Positions 36,128 to 45,641 of a DNA stretch of 64,000 bases are shown here, piece after piece. Source of the stretch: CAWDBV01 sp963800705 (lineage in GTDB: Bacteria > Actinomycetota > Thermoleophilia > Solirubrobacterales > 70-9); NCBI GenBank assembly GCA_963800705.1, contig CAWDBV010000001.1, forward strand, positions 124,001 through 188,000. Direction: 5' to 3'. A model generated the notes under the pieces. The model was given only the letters and a program-made list of their open reading frames with translations. It did not search any database and was not told where the DNA came from. The translations under genes were made by a program, and so were the position numbers. Numbering within the stretch: the first letter of the stretch is position 1; each line of letters begins with the position of its first letter.

Positions 36128-36141
36128 TACCATCCGCCGCC
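36128..36141 (+). promoter_or_regulatory. Leaderless promoter -10 for rpsL
   Basis: TACCAT fits TANNNT and lies 8 nt before GTG 36142. No Shine-Dalgarno-like sequence is seen there. Confidence 0.5.
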
Positions 36142-36537
36142 GTGCCTAACACGAACCAACTGATCCGCAACGGCCGCAAGCGCCCGAAGAAGAAGACCGC
36201 GACCCCCGGGCTCAAGTCCGGCCAGGGGCGCAAGAAGCGCAACGCCGCCCCGCAGCGCCGTGGCGTCTGCACCCGCGTCTACACGGCGACGCCGAAGAAG
36301 CCGAACTCGGCCCTGCGCAAGGTCGCCCGCGTGCGGCTCACCAACGGTATGGAAGTGACCAGCTACATCCCCGGCGAGGGGCACAACCTCCAGGAGCACT
36401 CGGTCGTCCTCGTCCGCGGCGGGCGCGTCAAGGACCTGCCGGGCGTCCGCTACAAGGTCGTCCGCGGCACCCTCGATGCGTCCGGCGTCTCGGACCGCAA
36501 GAAGTCTCGCTCGCTGTACGGGGTCAAAGCCTCCTAG
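36142..36537 (+). CDS. rpsL: 30S ribosomal protein S12
   Basis: 131 residues; N-terminal PNTNQLIRNGRK is typical. The decoding loops TPKKPNSALRKVARV and GGRVKDLPGVRY retain both lysines altered in streptomycin resistance, so susceptibility is predicted from this gene. GTG start 8 nt after a -10 box. The stop overlaps the rpsG start (TAGTG). Confidence 0.97.
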   Translation: MPNTNQLIRNGRKRPKKKTATPGLKSGQGRKKRNAAPQRRGVCTRVYTATPKKPNSALRKVARVRLTNGMEVTSYIPGEGHNLQEHSVVLVRGGRVKDLPGVRYKVVRGTLDASGVSDRKKSRSLYGVKAS

Positions 36538-37007
36538 TGCCGCGCCGCTCCGCCGCACCGATCCGTCCGCTCGACCAGGACGCGCAGTACAAGAGCCGTC
36601 TCGTCCAGCAGGTGATCAACAAGGTGATGCGGCATGGAAAAAAGGCGGTCGCCGAGCGGATCACCTACGACGCGCTCGCGCTCGTCGGCGAGCGCACCAG
36701 CGAGGACCCGGTCGCCGGGCTCGAGGAGGCGATCAAGCAGCTCACCCCCGTGCTCGAGGTCCGCTCGCGCCGCGTCGGCGGCGCCACCTACCAGGTGCCG
36801 GTCGAGGTTCCGGCCCGGCGCGCCCGCACGCTCGCCGTCCGCTGGCTGGTCGAGTACGCGCGCGACCGCAACGAGAAGACGATGCACGAGCGGCTCGCGA
36901 ACGAGATCCTCGACGCTTCCAAGCAGCAAGGCAACGCCTGGAAGCGCAAGGACGACATCTACCGCATGGCCCAGGCCAACAAGGCCTTCGCGCACTACCG
37001 CTGGTAG
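36537..37007 (+). CDS. rpsG: 30S ribosomal protein S7
   Basis: 156 residues, normal length, beginning PRRSAAPIRPLDQDAQYKS. Motifs NKVMRHGKKAVAE and RRVGGATYQVPVEV are S7 signatures. S7 nucleates assembly of the 30S head. GTG start overlapping rpsL. In most genomes fusA follows; here two minus-strand membrane genes intervene. Confidence 0.97.
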   Translation: MPRRSAAPIRPLDQDAQYKSRLVQQVINKVMRHGKKAVAERITYDALALVGERTSEDPVAGLEEAIKQLTPVLEVRSRRVGGATYQVPVEVPARRARTLAVRWLVEYARDRNEKTMHERLANEILDASKQQGNAWKRKDDIYRMAQANKAFAHYRW

Positions 37008-37020
37008 CGGTCCCCCGCTA
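37005..37020. terminator. Palindrome holding both convergent stop codons
   Basis: TAGCGG-TCCC-CCGCTA: the left arm begins with the rpsG stop and the right arm is the stop of the minus-strand gene. A bidirectional terminator hairpin is plausible, without a T run. Confidence 0.4.
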
Positions 37021-37518
37021 CACCTGGTCCGAGTAGTCGACGACCTTCCGGGGCTCCGGATCGGTGCCGAACAGCTTCAGCCTGTACTCGGGCAGCGTCG
37101 CCAGCGCGGTGCCGCAGACGGCGAGCAGCAGGGCGCCGATCAGCTCGAGCCAGAAGCCGCGCTGGGGCTCGGCCTTTGCGTCGATGAACGACTCGCGGGC
37201 GTCGTCGAGGGTGCCGATCTTGTTCGCGTCGGGGAGGTCGCCGATCAGGAAGATCAGCAGCGCGATCACCCCGCAGGCGGCGAGCGCGACCGCCGCGGGC
37301 TTCGAGCCCGAGGTGACGGTGACGGCGAGCGCGATCACCGCGAACACCGCGAGCACGAGCATCGAGCCGTAGTGGCGGTCGATCGCCTTCGATGACTGCA
37401 GCGCCTCGCCCCCAGGCGGGGTGAGCTCGAACGTGGTCATCAGCTCCGAGGCGGCGAGAAAGATGGCGGCGGCCAGGCACGCGATCGCGAGCAGGGCTTC
37501 GGTTCGTACGCCCCTCAA
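37018..37518 (-). CDS. Membrane protein of unknown function (second gene of pair)
   Basis: 166 residues. A TTG start overlaps the upstream stop (TTGA) with AAGGAG 6 nt before it; a later start would cut the first membrane helix. About four transmembrane segments: near residues 7-25 (ALLAIACLAAAIFLAASELM), 52-68, 73-92, and 121-142 (GFWLELIGALLLAVCGTALA). An extracytoplasmic loop lies between helices 1 and 2. No enzymatic motif; not a family I recognise. Similar helix layout to its upstream partner suggests a two-component membrane unit. Confidence 0.7.
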   Translation of the reverse strand: MRGVRTEALLAIACLAAAIFLAASELMTTFELTPPGGEALQSSKAIDRHYGSMLVLAVFAVIALAVTVTSGSKPAAVALAACGVIALLIFLIGDLPDANKIGTLDDARESFIDAKAEPQRGFWLELIGALLLAVCGTALATLPEYRLKLFGTDPEPRKVVDYSDQV

Positions 37519-38351
37519 GCGCCGCTCCTTCGCGGCGAACGGCCGAACCGCGTGTCGGCGCTGAGCCTGCGCGCCCCGCGACGGCGCCGGCGCGAGTCGC
37601 GTTCGGGGTGCGCACGGTGCACGAAGGTGCCGAGCAGGGCGCCGCTCAGCGCCAGCACCGCCGAGGCGGCGAGCTGGGCGTAGAAGCCCTCCGTGAACTC
37701 GATCTGGGCGCCGGCGTAGGAGATTCCCGCGCGCCCGGCGTCGAGCCCGCGGGGGATGTCGATCAGCAAGCTGACCCCGATCCCGATCAGGCCGCAGAGC
37801 ACGACCACCCGGCCGAGGCGCCAGCGGCCGGACAGGGTCGCGAGCACGAAGAAGAAGGCGACCGCGGCGACCCCGAGCAGCACGTAGCCGTGCGCCTCGC
37901 CGGCGTCGCGGGGATCGGCGAGCGGGACCGGGGCGACCCTGCCGATGCCGCTCTTGTACTCGGGCGCCCCGACCTCGACCGCGGTGAAGTGGACGAACTG
38001 CGAAGCGGCGAGCGCGGCGCAGGCGAACGCGGCGAGCGCCGCGAGCGCGAGCTCGGGGCGGACCGCGGCGCTGACCGCGTCGATGCGGCGCCCGATCCAG
38101 GCCCCGACCCGCGAGCCGAGCGCGATTCCCTCGGCAGCGATCACGAGCGGAAGCGAGGCGGCGGCGGTCAGGACCGGCGCCGCCCGGTGCCAGGCGCGGC
38201 CCAGCAAGCCGCCAGTGCGGCGGGCCTCGACGGCGCCGCGCTTCGCCAACTTCTTGCCGCGATCGAGGGCGTCGCGGCGCATTTCGGCAGCCGGGCGCCG
38301 CCGCCGCAGGCGGATCCTCAGTCGTGCTCGTGCCCGCCTGAACGCACTCAT
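37515..38351 (-). CDS. Membrane protein of unknown function (first gene of pair)
   Basis: 278 residues. An Arg/Lys-rich cytoplasmic N-terminus (~60 residues) precedes hydrophobic segments near 62-80, 100-118, 152-170, 177-193 and 222-243. A loop (FTAVEVGAPEYKSGIGRVAPV) lies between helices 2 and 3, and the C-terminus is very basic (SRRRRRGARR). The stop overlaps the next start. A minus-strand GATAAT 9 nt before the ATG suggests its own near-leaderless promoter. I recognise no family. Its position between rpsG and fusA breaks the str operon. Confidence 0.7.
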   Translation of the reverse strand: MSAFRRARARLRIRLRRRRPAAEMRRDALDRGKKLAKRGAVEARRTGGLLGRAWHRAAPVLTAAASLPLVIAAEGIALGSRVGAWIGRRIDAVSAAVRPELALAALAAFACAALAASQFVHFTAVEVGAPEYKSGIGRVAPVPLADPRDAGEAHGYVLLGVAAVAFFFVLATLSGRWRLGRVVVLCGLIGIGVSLLIDIPRGLDAGRAGISYAGAQIEFTEGFYAQLAASAVLALSGALLGTFVHRAHPERDSRRRRRGARRLSADTRFGRSPRRSGA

Positions 38352-38366
38352 GCCTCTGCTATTATC
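38352..38366 (-). promoter_or_regulatory. Minus-strand promoter -10 for the membrane pair
   Basis: GATAAT on the minus strand (38366-38361), five of six matches to TATAAT, 9 nt before the ATG at 38351. Confidence 0.45.
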
Positions 38367-38471
38367 GCGCGGCGCTCGGGCCGGGACGAGTTTCTCGGCG
38401 TGGGCGCGTTACGACATGGACCGCCGTATGACATAGGCGCTTTTCCGGGTCGCAGACGCGAGCAGCGCTCT

Positions 38472-38491
38472 GGCCCGTCAAGGGCCTTTTT
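38472..38491 (+). terminator. Intrinsic terminator / attenuator in the fusA leader
   Basis: GGCCC-GTCAA-GGGCC-TTTTT, a textbook short hairpin with five T, 24 nt before the fusA start. The only plus-strand gene downstream is fusA, and the genes upstream run the other way, so it probably acts as an attenuator. Confidence 0.6.
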
Positions 38492-38515
38492 CATGCCCGA
38501 TTTCATAAGGACTCA

Positions 38516-40630
38516 ATGCCCCGCAGCTTCCCACTAGAGAAGACACGCAACATCGGCATCATGGCGCACATCGATGCCGGAAAGACGACGACCACCGAGC
38601 GCATCCTCTATTACACGGGGCGGACCCACAAGATGGGCGAGGTCCACGAGGGCGCCGCGGTCATGGACTGGATGGAGCAGGAGCAGGAGCGGGGGATCAC
38701 GATCACCTCGGCCGCTACCGCATGCGAGTGGAAAGACCACCGCATCAACATCATCGACACGCCGGGGCATGTCGACTTCACGGTCGAGGTCGAGCGAAGC
38801 CTCCGCGTGCTCGACGGCGCGATCGCGGTCTTCGACGCGGTAGCCGGCGTCGAGCCACAGTCCGAGACGGTCTGGCGCCAGGCCGACAAATACAAGGTCC
38901 CGCGGGTCGCCTACATAAACAAGATGGACCGCACCGGCGCGGACTTCTTCGCCGCCGTGGAGACGATGCGCGACCGGCTCGGAGCCCACCCGCTGCCGAT
39001 CCAGATCCCGATCGGCACCGAGGACGGCTTCAAGGGCGTCGTCGATCTGATCGAGGACAAGGCGCTGGTCTGGGAAGACGAGCTCGGCACCGAGTTCTCC
39101 TACGAGGAGGTCCCCGAGGATCTCAAGGAGCTCGCCCACGAGCACCGCACCCACTTGATCGAGGCCTGCGCCGACTACGACGACGAGCTCATGGAGGCCT
39201 ACCTCGACGAACAGGAGATCCCGCACGAGCGGATCGCGAAGTCGCTCCACCGCGCCACCCTCGACATCAAGGTCACCCCGGTCCTCTGCGGATCGAGCTT
39301 CAAGAACAAGGGCGTGCAGCCGCTCCTCGACGCGATCGTCGAGCTGCTCCCCTCGCCTCTCGAGGTGCCGCCGATGACCGGGCTCGTCCCCGCGGCGAAG
39401 GGCGACGATGGGGAGCCGACCGAGGCGATCCGCGAGCCCTCCGACGATGCGCCCTTCTCGGCGCTCGCCTTCAAGGTGATGGCCGACCCGTTCGTCGGCA
39501 AGCTGACCTACTTCCGCGTCTACTCGGGCAAGCTCGACTCGGGCAGCAGGGTGCTCAACTCTTCCAGCGGCAAGACCGAGCGAATCGGGCGCCTCTTGAT
39601 GATGCACGCGAATTCGCGCGAGGAGATCGAGGAGTGCTACGCGGGCGACATCCTCGCCGGCGTCGGTCTCAAGCAGACCTCGACCGGCGACACGCTCTGC
39701 GCTCCCGACTCGCCGATCGTCCTCGAGCAGATCGAGTTTCCCGACCCGGTGATCGCGGTCGCGATCGAGCCGAAGACGAAAGCCGACCAGGAGAAGCTCG
39801 GTGCCGGGCTCACCAGGCTCTCCGAGGAGGACCCCACCTTCCAGGTCGAGTCCGACGACGACACCGGCCAGACCTTGATCCACGGCATGGGCGAGCTCCA
39901 CCTCGAGGTGCTCGTCGACCGGCTCCTGCGCGAGTTCTCGGTCGAGGCCAACGTCGGCCGTCCGCAGGTCGCCTACCGCGAGACGATCCGCGAGCCGGTC
40001 AAAAAGGTCGAGGGCCGCTTCGTCCGTCAGACCGGCGGCCGCGGCCAGTACGGCCACGCCGTGATCAACATCGAGCCCGCCCCCGGCGAGGGATTCGACT
40101 TCATCAACTCGGTCAAGGGCGGGCGGATCCCGACCGAGTACATCCCGTCGGTCGAGCAGGGGATCGAGGAAGCGCTTCAGTCCGGCGTCAAGGCCGGCTA
40201 CCCGATGGTCGACGTGCGGGTTGAGCTCATCGACGGCTCTTCGCACGACGTCGACTCCTCGGAGATGGCTTTCAAGATCGCCGGATCGATCGCCCTCCAG
40301 GAGGGCGCCCGCAAGGCGAAGCCCGTTCTGCTCGAGCCGGTGATGTCGGTCGAGGTCGTCACCCCGGAGGACTTCCTCGGCGACGTGATCGGCGATCTCT
40401 CGCGCCGCCGCGGCAAGGTGCTCGGCCAGGAGCAGCGCGGCAACGCGCTCGCAGTCGACGCCACGGTGCCGCTCAGCGAGATGTTCGGCTACGCGACCGA
40501 CCTGCGCTCCTCGACCCAGGGGCGCGCCAACTACACGATGCAGTTCTCCAGCTACGAAGAGGTCCCCGCGAACATCGCCGAGGAGATTGTCGAGAGCACC
40601 TCCGGCGAGCCTGTGGGAGCGGCGACTTAG
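38516..40630 (+). CDS. fusA: Elongation factor G
   Basis: 704 residues. GTPase motifs AHIDAGKTTTTERIL (G1), RGITITSAAT (G2), DTPGHVDF (G3) and NKMDRTGADF (G4) are intact, followed by domains II-V (GMGELHLEVLVDRLLREF in domain III, TGGRGQYGHAVI in domain IV). It translocates tRNA and mRNA on the ribosome and splits post-termination ribosomes with RRF. An AAGGA site precedes the ATG. It is cut off from rpsL-rpsG by two minus-strand genes and has its own leader with an intrinsic hairpin. Confidence 0.97.
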   Translation: MPRSFPLEKTRNIGIMAHIDAGKTTTTERILYYTGRTHKMGEVHEGAAVMDWMEQEQERGITITSAATACEWKDHRINIIDTPGHVDFTVEVERSLRVLDGAIAVFDAVAGVEPQSETVWRQADKYKVPRVAYINKMDRTGADFFAAVETMRDRLGAHPLPIQIPIGTEDGFKGVVDLIEDKALVWEDELGTEFSYEEVPEDLKELAHEHRTHLIEACADYDDELMEAYLDEQEIPHERIAKSLHRATLDIKVTPVLCGSSFKNKGVQPLLDAIVELLPSPLEVPPMTGLVPAAKGDDGEPTEAIREPSDDAPFSALAFKVMADPFVGKLTYFRVYSGKLDSGSRVLNSSSGKTERIGRLLMMHANSREEIEECYAGDILAGVGLKQTSTGDTLCAPDSPIVLEQIEFPDPVIAVAIEPKTKADQEKLGAGLTRLSEEDPTFQVESDDDTGQTLIHGMGELHLEVLVDRLLREFSVEANVGRPQVAYRETIREPVKKVEGRFVRQTGGRGQYGHAVINIEPAPGEGFDFINSVKGGRIPTEYIPSVEQGIEEALQSGVKAGYPMVDVRVELIDGSSHDVDSSEMAFKIAGSIALQEGARKAKPVLLEPVMSVEVVTPEDFLGDVIGDLSRRRGKVLGQEQRGNALAVDATVPLSEMFGYATDLRSSTQGRANYTMQFSSYEEVPANIAEEIVESTSGEPVGAAT

Positions 40631-40632
40631 GG

Positions 40633-40638
40633 CTATAT
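40633..40638 (+). promoter_or_regulatory. -10 element in the fusA-tuf gap
   Basis: TATATT fits TANNNT directly after the fusA stop and would give tuf a separate transcript with a ~90-nt leader. That leader contains a small CAGGC...GCCTG hairpin and ends in an AAGGAG site. No clear -35. Confidence 0.4.
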
Positions 40639-40730
40639 TTCGCGGGTTCGCCACAGGCGGCCCCGCTGCCTGATACCGGCACAAGACTTAGACCACAAAA
40701 CCGAGACCAAGATAAGGAGCAACAAGCGAG

Positions 40731-41903
<1,173 letters not shown>

Positions 41904-41909
41904 CACCAG

Positions 41910-41936
41910 GGGGGCGGACCTCGATCCGCCCCCTTT
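41910..41936 (+). terminator. Terminator after tuf
   Basis: GGGGGCGGA-CCTCGA-TCCGCCCCC, a perfect 9-bp stem followed by TTT. Separates the str cluster from the S10 operon. Confidence 0.7.
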
Positions 41937-41944
41937 GACGTAGG

Positions 41945-42021
41945 CGGCCGGACAGCCGGCCGAACAACTGCAAACACATACGACCGGGGCGGCGCCCCCA
42001 GATTCATAGGGGCGGCGCCCC
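41945..42021 (+). repeat. Hairpin array in the S10 operon leader
   Basis: CGGCCGG-ACAG-CCGGCCG (41945-41962), then two identical copies of GGGGCGGCGCCCC (41986-41998 and 42009-42021) with 23-bp periodicity; each copy folds into a 5-bp stem with a GGC loop. They lie 40-115 nt before rpsJ and could regulate the long ribosomal transcript. The family of such a leader is not recognised. Confidence 0.5.
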
Positions 42022-42060
42022 GATTGCGCGCTAGGAAGAGAACGAACAAGCAACAAGCAA

Positions 42061-42381
42061 ATGGCATCACTGACAACAGGAAAAATCCGGATTCGACTGA
42101 AGGCGTACGACCACGACGCCATAGACCGGGCTGCCCAGGAAATCATCGGCACCGCCGAGCGAACCGGGGCGACGGTTGCCGGACCGATTCCGCTGCCGAC
42201 CGAGAAGCACGTCTACTGCGTCATCCGCTCTCCGTTCAAGGACAAGGACTCGCGCGAGCACTTCGAGATCCGCACCCACAAGCGGTTGATCGACATCCAC
42301 CAGCCGAGCCCGAAGACCGTCGACTCGCTGCAGCGCCTCGATGCGCTGCCGGCCGGAGTCGACATCGAGATCAGGCTCTAG
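42061..42381 (+). CDS. rpsJ: 30S ribosomal protein S10
   Basis: 106 residues: KIRIRLKAYDHDAIDRAA, GPIPLPTEKHVYCVIRSP and EHFEIRTHKRLIDI are S10 hallmarks. Also the NusE component of antitermination complexes and a partner of NusG. First gene of the S10 operon, preceded by a hairpin-rich leader. Confidence 0.97.
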   Translation: MASLTTGKIRIRLKAYDHDAIDRAAQEIIGTAERTGATVAGPIPLPTEKHVYCVIRSPFKDKDSREHFEIRTHKRLIDIHQPSPKTVDSLQRLDALPAGVDIEIRL

Positions 42382-42383
42382 CG

Positions 42384-42998
42384 ATGGCGGCGATCATCGG
42401 CAAGAAGCTCGGCATGACCCAGGTCTTCACCGACGACGGCTCGGCGGTCCCGGTGACCGTGATCGAGGCCGGGCCCTGCAAGGTGACCGCGATCCGCAAG
42501 GCCGACCGCGACGGCTACGACGCGATTCAGCTCGCCTTCGACGAGGTCCCGGAGAGCAAGCTCTCGAAGGCCGAGCTCGGCCACCTGACGAAGGCGAACG
42601 CGCCGCCGTCGCGGACGCTGGTCGAATTCCGCGACGAGGACGAGCGAGAGATCGGTGACGATGTCACTGTTTCCAGCTTCGAGCCCGGCCAGAAGGTGAA
42701 GGTCTCGGGGGTCTCGATCGGCAAGGGCTTCCAGGGCACAATCAAACGCCACAACTTCAGCCGCGGCCCGGTCAGCCACGGCTCCCACAACGTCCGCGCC
42801 CCCGGCGCCGCCGGCGCGAGCGCCGACCCCGCGCGCATCTTTCCCGGCCAGAAGATGCCCGGCCAGATGGGCCGCGACCGCGTCACCCAGCGCGGGCTCG
42901 AGGTCGTCCAGGTGGACGAGGAGCGCAACCTTCTGCTCGTCAAGGGCGCCGTGCCCGGCTCCCGCAACGGCACCGTGGAGGTGCGAAGCAATGGCTAG
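42384..42998 (+). CDS. rplC: 50S ribosomal protein L3
   Basis: 204 residues starting MAAIIGKKLGMTQVF. The signature SKGKGFQGTIKRHNF-type loop reads GKGFQGTIKRHNFSRGPVSHGS, and the central extension near the peptidyl transferase centre (FPGQKMPGQMG) is present. Overlaps rplD by 8 nt. Confidence 0.97.
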   Translation: MAAIIGKKLGMTQVFTDDGSAVPVTVIEAGPCKVTAIRKADRDGYDAIQLAFDEVPESKLSKAELGHLTKANAPPSRTLVEFRDEDEREIGDDVTVSSFEPGQKVKVSGVSIGKGFQGTIKRHNFSRGPVSHGSHNVRAPGAAGASADPARIFPGQKMPGQMGRDRVTQRGLEVVQVDEERNLLLVKGAVPGSRNGTVEVRSNG

Positions 42999-43602
42999 CG
43001 CCCCTCTGCTCGGCAAGCAGGGCACCGCCGACCTGCCCGCGAAGGTGTTCGGCGAGCCGTTCCACGAGTCGCTCGTCCACGAGGCCGCGCGCGCCGACCT
43101 CGCGGCGCGCCGGCGCGGCACCGCGTCGAGCCTCAGCCGCGGTGAGGTCTCGATGACCACCGCCAAGGCATGGCGGCAGAAGGGCACCGGACGCGCCCGC
43201 GCCGGGGCGCTCAGCGTCCCGCACCGCTACGGCGGCGGCGCGGCGTTCGGCCCCAAGCCCCGCCACTACACCGTGAAGGTGAACCAGAAGGCCCGCAAGC
43301 GGGCCCTGCGCGCCGCGCTCACCGTGCACGCCGAGCGCGATTCGGTCGCCGTCCTCGACGCGGGCGCGTTCGAGGAGCCCGCAACCAAGCAGGCCGCGAA
43401 GGCGCTCGACGGCTGGAAGGACAAGCGCCCGACGCTGGTCCTGCTCGGCGCCGAGGAATCCGGCGCCGCAAAGAGCTTCCGCAACATCGAGCGCGTCACC
43501 GTGCTCGAGGCCGCCGACGCCGGCGTCGCCGACGTGATCGGCGCCGCCACCCTGGTCGTCTCCGAGCAGGCGCTCAAGGACCTCGAGGGGAGGGCGAAGT
43601 AA
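42991..43602 (+). CDS. rplD: 50S ribosomal protein L4
   Basis: 203 residues. The extended loop reaching the exit tunnel is recognisable (WRQKGTGRARAGALSVPHRYGGGAAFGP). In enterobacteria L4 represses the S10 operon; whether it does here cannot be read. The stop overlaps the rplW start (TAATG). Confidence 0.97.
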   Translation: MASAPLLGKQGTADLPAKVFGEPFHESLVHEAARADLAARRRGTASSLSRGEVSMTTAKAWRQKGTGRARAGALSVPHRYGGGAAFGPKPRHYTVKVNQKARKRALRAALTVHAERDSVAVLDAGAFEEPATKQAAKALDGWKDKRPTLVLLGAEESGAAKSFRNIERVTVLEAADAGVADVIGAATLVVSEQALKDLEGRAK

Positions 43603-43898
43603 TGGAGGCCCGCCAGGTCATTATCCGCCCGGTCGTCTCCGAGAAGAGCTACGCCTTGATGGCCGACAACAAGTACACGTTCCGGATCCACGAGCGCGCC
43701 CACAAGACCCAGGTCGCGCAGGCGATCTCGGAGATCTTCGGCGTCAAGGTCGCCTCGGTGCGGACCTCGCACGTGCGCGCGAAGCCGAAGCGCCGCGGAC
43801 TGCACGCCGGCACGAGCCGTTCCTGGAAAAAGGCGGTCGTGCAGCTGGCGCCGGGCGAGCGGATCGAGCTCTTCGAGGGCGCGGCGGTGGAGGGCTAG
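43602..43898 (+). CDS. rplW: 50S ribosomal protein L23
   Basis: 98 residues: IIRPVVSEKSYALMADNKYTF and the tip loop RRGLHAGTSRSWKKAVV. L23 sits at the tunnel exit and docks trigger factor and SRP. The rplB start follows immediately. Confidence 0.96.
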   Translation: MEARQVIIRPVVSEKSYALMADNKYTFRIHERAHKTQVAQAISEIFGVKVASVRTSHVRAKPKRRGLHAGTSRSWKKAVVQLAPGERIELFEGAAVEG

Positions 43899-44746
43899 AT
43901 GGCGACCCGCAAGATCAAGCCGACCAGCCCCGGGCGCCGCTTCGGCACCTACCAGATCCGCGAGGAGCTCACCACCGACCAGCCCGAGAAGAGCCTCACC
44001 GGCGGGGCTCCGAAGTCGGGCGGGCGAAACTCCGACGGACGGATCACGAGCCGCCACCGCGGCGGCGGCGCCAAGCGCCGCTACCGCAAGATCGACTTCA
44101 AGCGCCGCAAGGACGGGGTGCCCGGCAAGGTCGCCTCGATCGAGTACGACCCGAACCGGACCACCTACATCGCGCTGGTGCACTACGCCGACGGCGAGAA
44201 GCGCTACATCCTCGCCCCGCAGGGGCTGCGGATCGGCGCCGAGGTCAACTCCGGCGAGGGCGCTGACATCCGGCCCGGTAACGCGCTGCGCGCTTTCGGC
44301 GATCCCGACCGGCACCGTCGTCCACGGGGTCGAGCTCGTCCCCGAGCCAGGGCGCCCGCCTCGGGCGCGCCGCGGGCGCCGCGATCCAGGTGGTCGCGAA
44401 GGAGGGCAAGATGGTCAGCCTCCGGCTTCCCTCCGGGGAGACGCGGATGGTCCGCGCCGAGTGCCGGGCGACCGTGGGCTCGCTCTCCAACGCCGAGCAC
44501 CAGAACGTGAAGCTCGGCAAGGCGGGGCGCAGCCGCCACAAGGGCAAGTCCGCCCGCAGACCCGCGGCGTGGCGATGAACCCGGTCGACCACCCGCACGG
44601 CGGCGGCGAGGCGCACCACACTCCCGGCGGCCACCCGGTCACCCCGTGGGGCAAGCCGACGCTCGGCTACCGGACGCGGAAGAAGGGCAAGACGCTCCGA
44701 CGAGCTGATAATCCGCGGCCGCAGCCGCGGGAAGAGGAGCTCGTAA
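43899..44746 (+). CDS. rplB: 50S ribosomal protein L2 (four apparent frameshifts)
   Basis: Start and first ~128 residues are clean (KRRYRKIDFKRRKDGVPGKV). Then the frame slips near 44288 (IPTGTVVHGVELVP follows), near 44345 (GARLGRAAGAAIQVVAKEG), near 44553 (TRGVAMNPVDHPHGGG, the peptidyl-transferase-proximal L2 signature) and near 44695 (SDELIIRGRSRGKRSS, then TAA). Three insertions and one deletion reconcile everything into ~281 residues, the normal L2 length. An essential protein with every conserved block present points to sequence errors. The stop overlaps the rpsS start (TAATG). Confidence 0.9.
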
Positions 44747-45034
44747 TGGGACGCTCGACCAAAAAGGGACCGTTCGCCGAGGACCGCCTCCTGAAGCGGG
44801 TCCAGGCGATGAACGAGTCCGGGCAACAAGCAGATGGTGAAGACCTGGTCGCGCCAGTCGACGATCTTCCCCGACATGGTCGGTCACACGATCGCGGTCC
44901 ACGACGGCCGCAAGCACGTGCCCGTCTACATCTCGGAGTCGATGGTCGGTCACAAGCTCGGCGAGTTCGCACCGACCCGCACCTTCCGCGCCCACTCCGG
45001 CGTCGGCTCGAAGGCCGAGGAGGAGACGAGGTAA
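44746..45034 (+). CDS. rpsS: 30S ribosomal protein S19 (apparent frameshift)
   Basis: MGRSTKKGPFAEDRLLKRVQ runs to AMNES, then one extra G in the GGG near 44822 shifts the frame; NKQMVKTWSRQSTIFPDMVG and GHKLGEFAPTRTF follow. Corrected length 95 residues, normal for S19. S19 contacts tRNA and S13 in the 30S head. Confidence 0.92.
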
Positions 45035-45037
45035 GCG

Positions 45038-45641
45038 ATGGCCGAGCCGAAGAAGAAAGCTGATGACAAGACTGAGAAGAAGGCCGATGCGAAGCCGAAG
45101 GGCAAGGCGAAGCCGAAGGCAGCTTCGAAGCCGAAGGCCGACCCGAAGAAGAAGGCCGACGCGAAGCCGAAGGCCGAGCCAAAGAAGAAGGCCGAGGCGA
45201 AGCCGAAGACAGACACCAAGAAGGCCGCAAAGGGCAAGTCCGACGCGAAGCCGAAGGCCGACACCAAGGCTGCCAAGAAGCCCGCGAAGCCGGTCGCCCC
45301 GCCGACAGTGCGCGCCAAGGCGCGCTACGTGCGGATCGCGCCGCGCAAGGCGCGCCACGTCGCCGACCAGATCCGCGGCATGGCGATCGACGACGCGCGC
45401 TCGCTGCTGCGGTTCTCCTCCCGCGGCGCCGCCCGGGACGTCGCCAAGCTGATCGATTCGGCGGCCGCGAACGCCGAGAACAATCACGACCTCGTCGCAG
45501 ACGACCTGATGATCTCCGAGATCTTCGTCAACGAGGGTCCGACGCTGCGCCGCTACCGGCCGCGCGCCCTCGGGCGGGCGACCAGGATCAACAAGCGCAC
45601 CAGCCACATCTCGGTGGCGCTGACGCCGGAGGAGGACGACT
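45038..45641 (+). CDS. rplV: 50S ribosomal protein L22 with Lys/Ala/Pro-rich N-terminus (stop missing)
   Basis: L22 proper begins near residue 90 (VRAKARYVRIAPRKARHVAD) and reaches KRTSHISVALTPEEDD. In front are ~85 residues of KPKADPKKKAD-type low-complexity sequence; ordinary L22 is ~110-115 residues. The frame has no stop before rpsC and stays open over it to 46345. A single A missing at the junction (GACTATGG instead of GACTAATGG) would give a TAATG overlap as at rpsS, so the long continuation is rejected. Residue numbering assumes ATG 45038. Confidence 0.88.
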
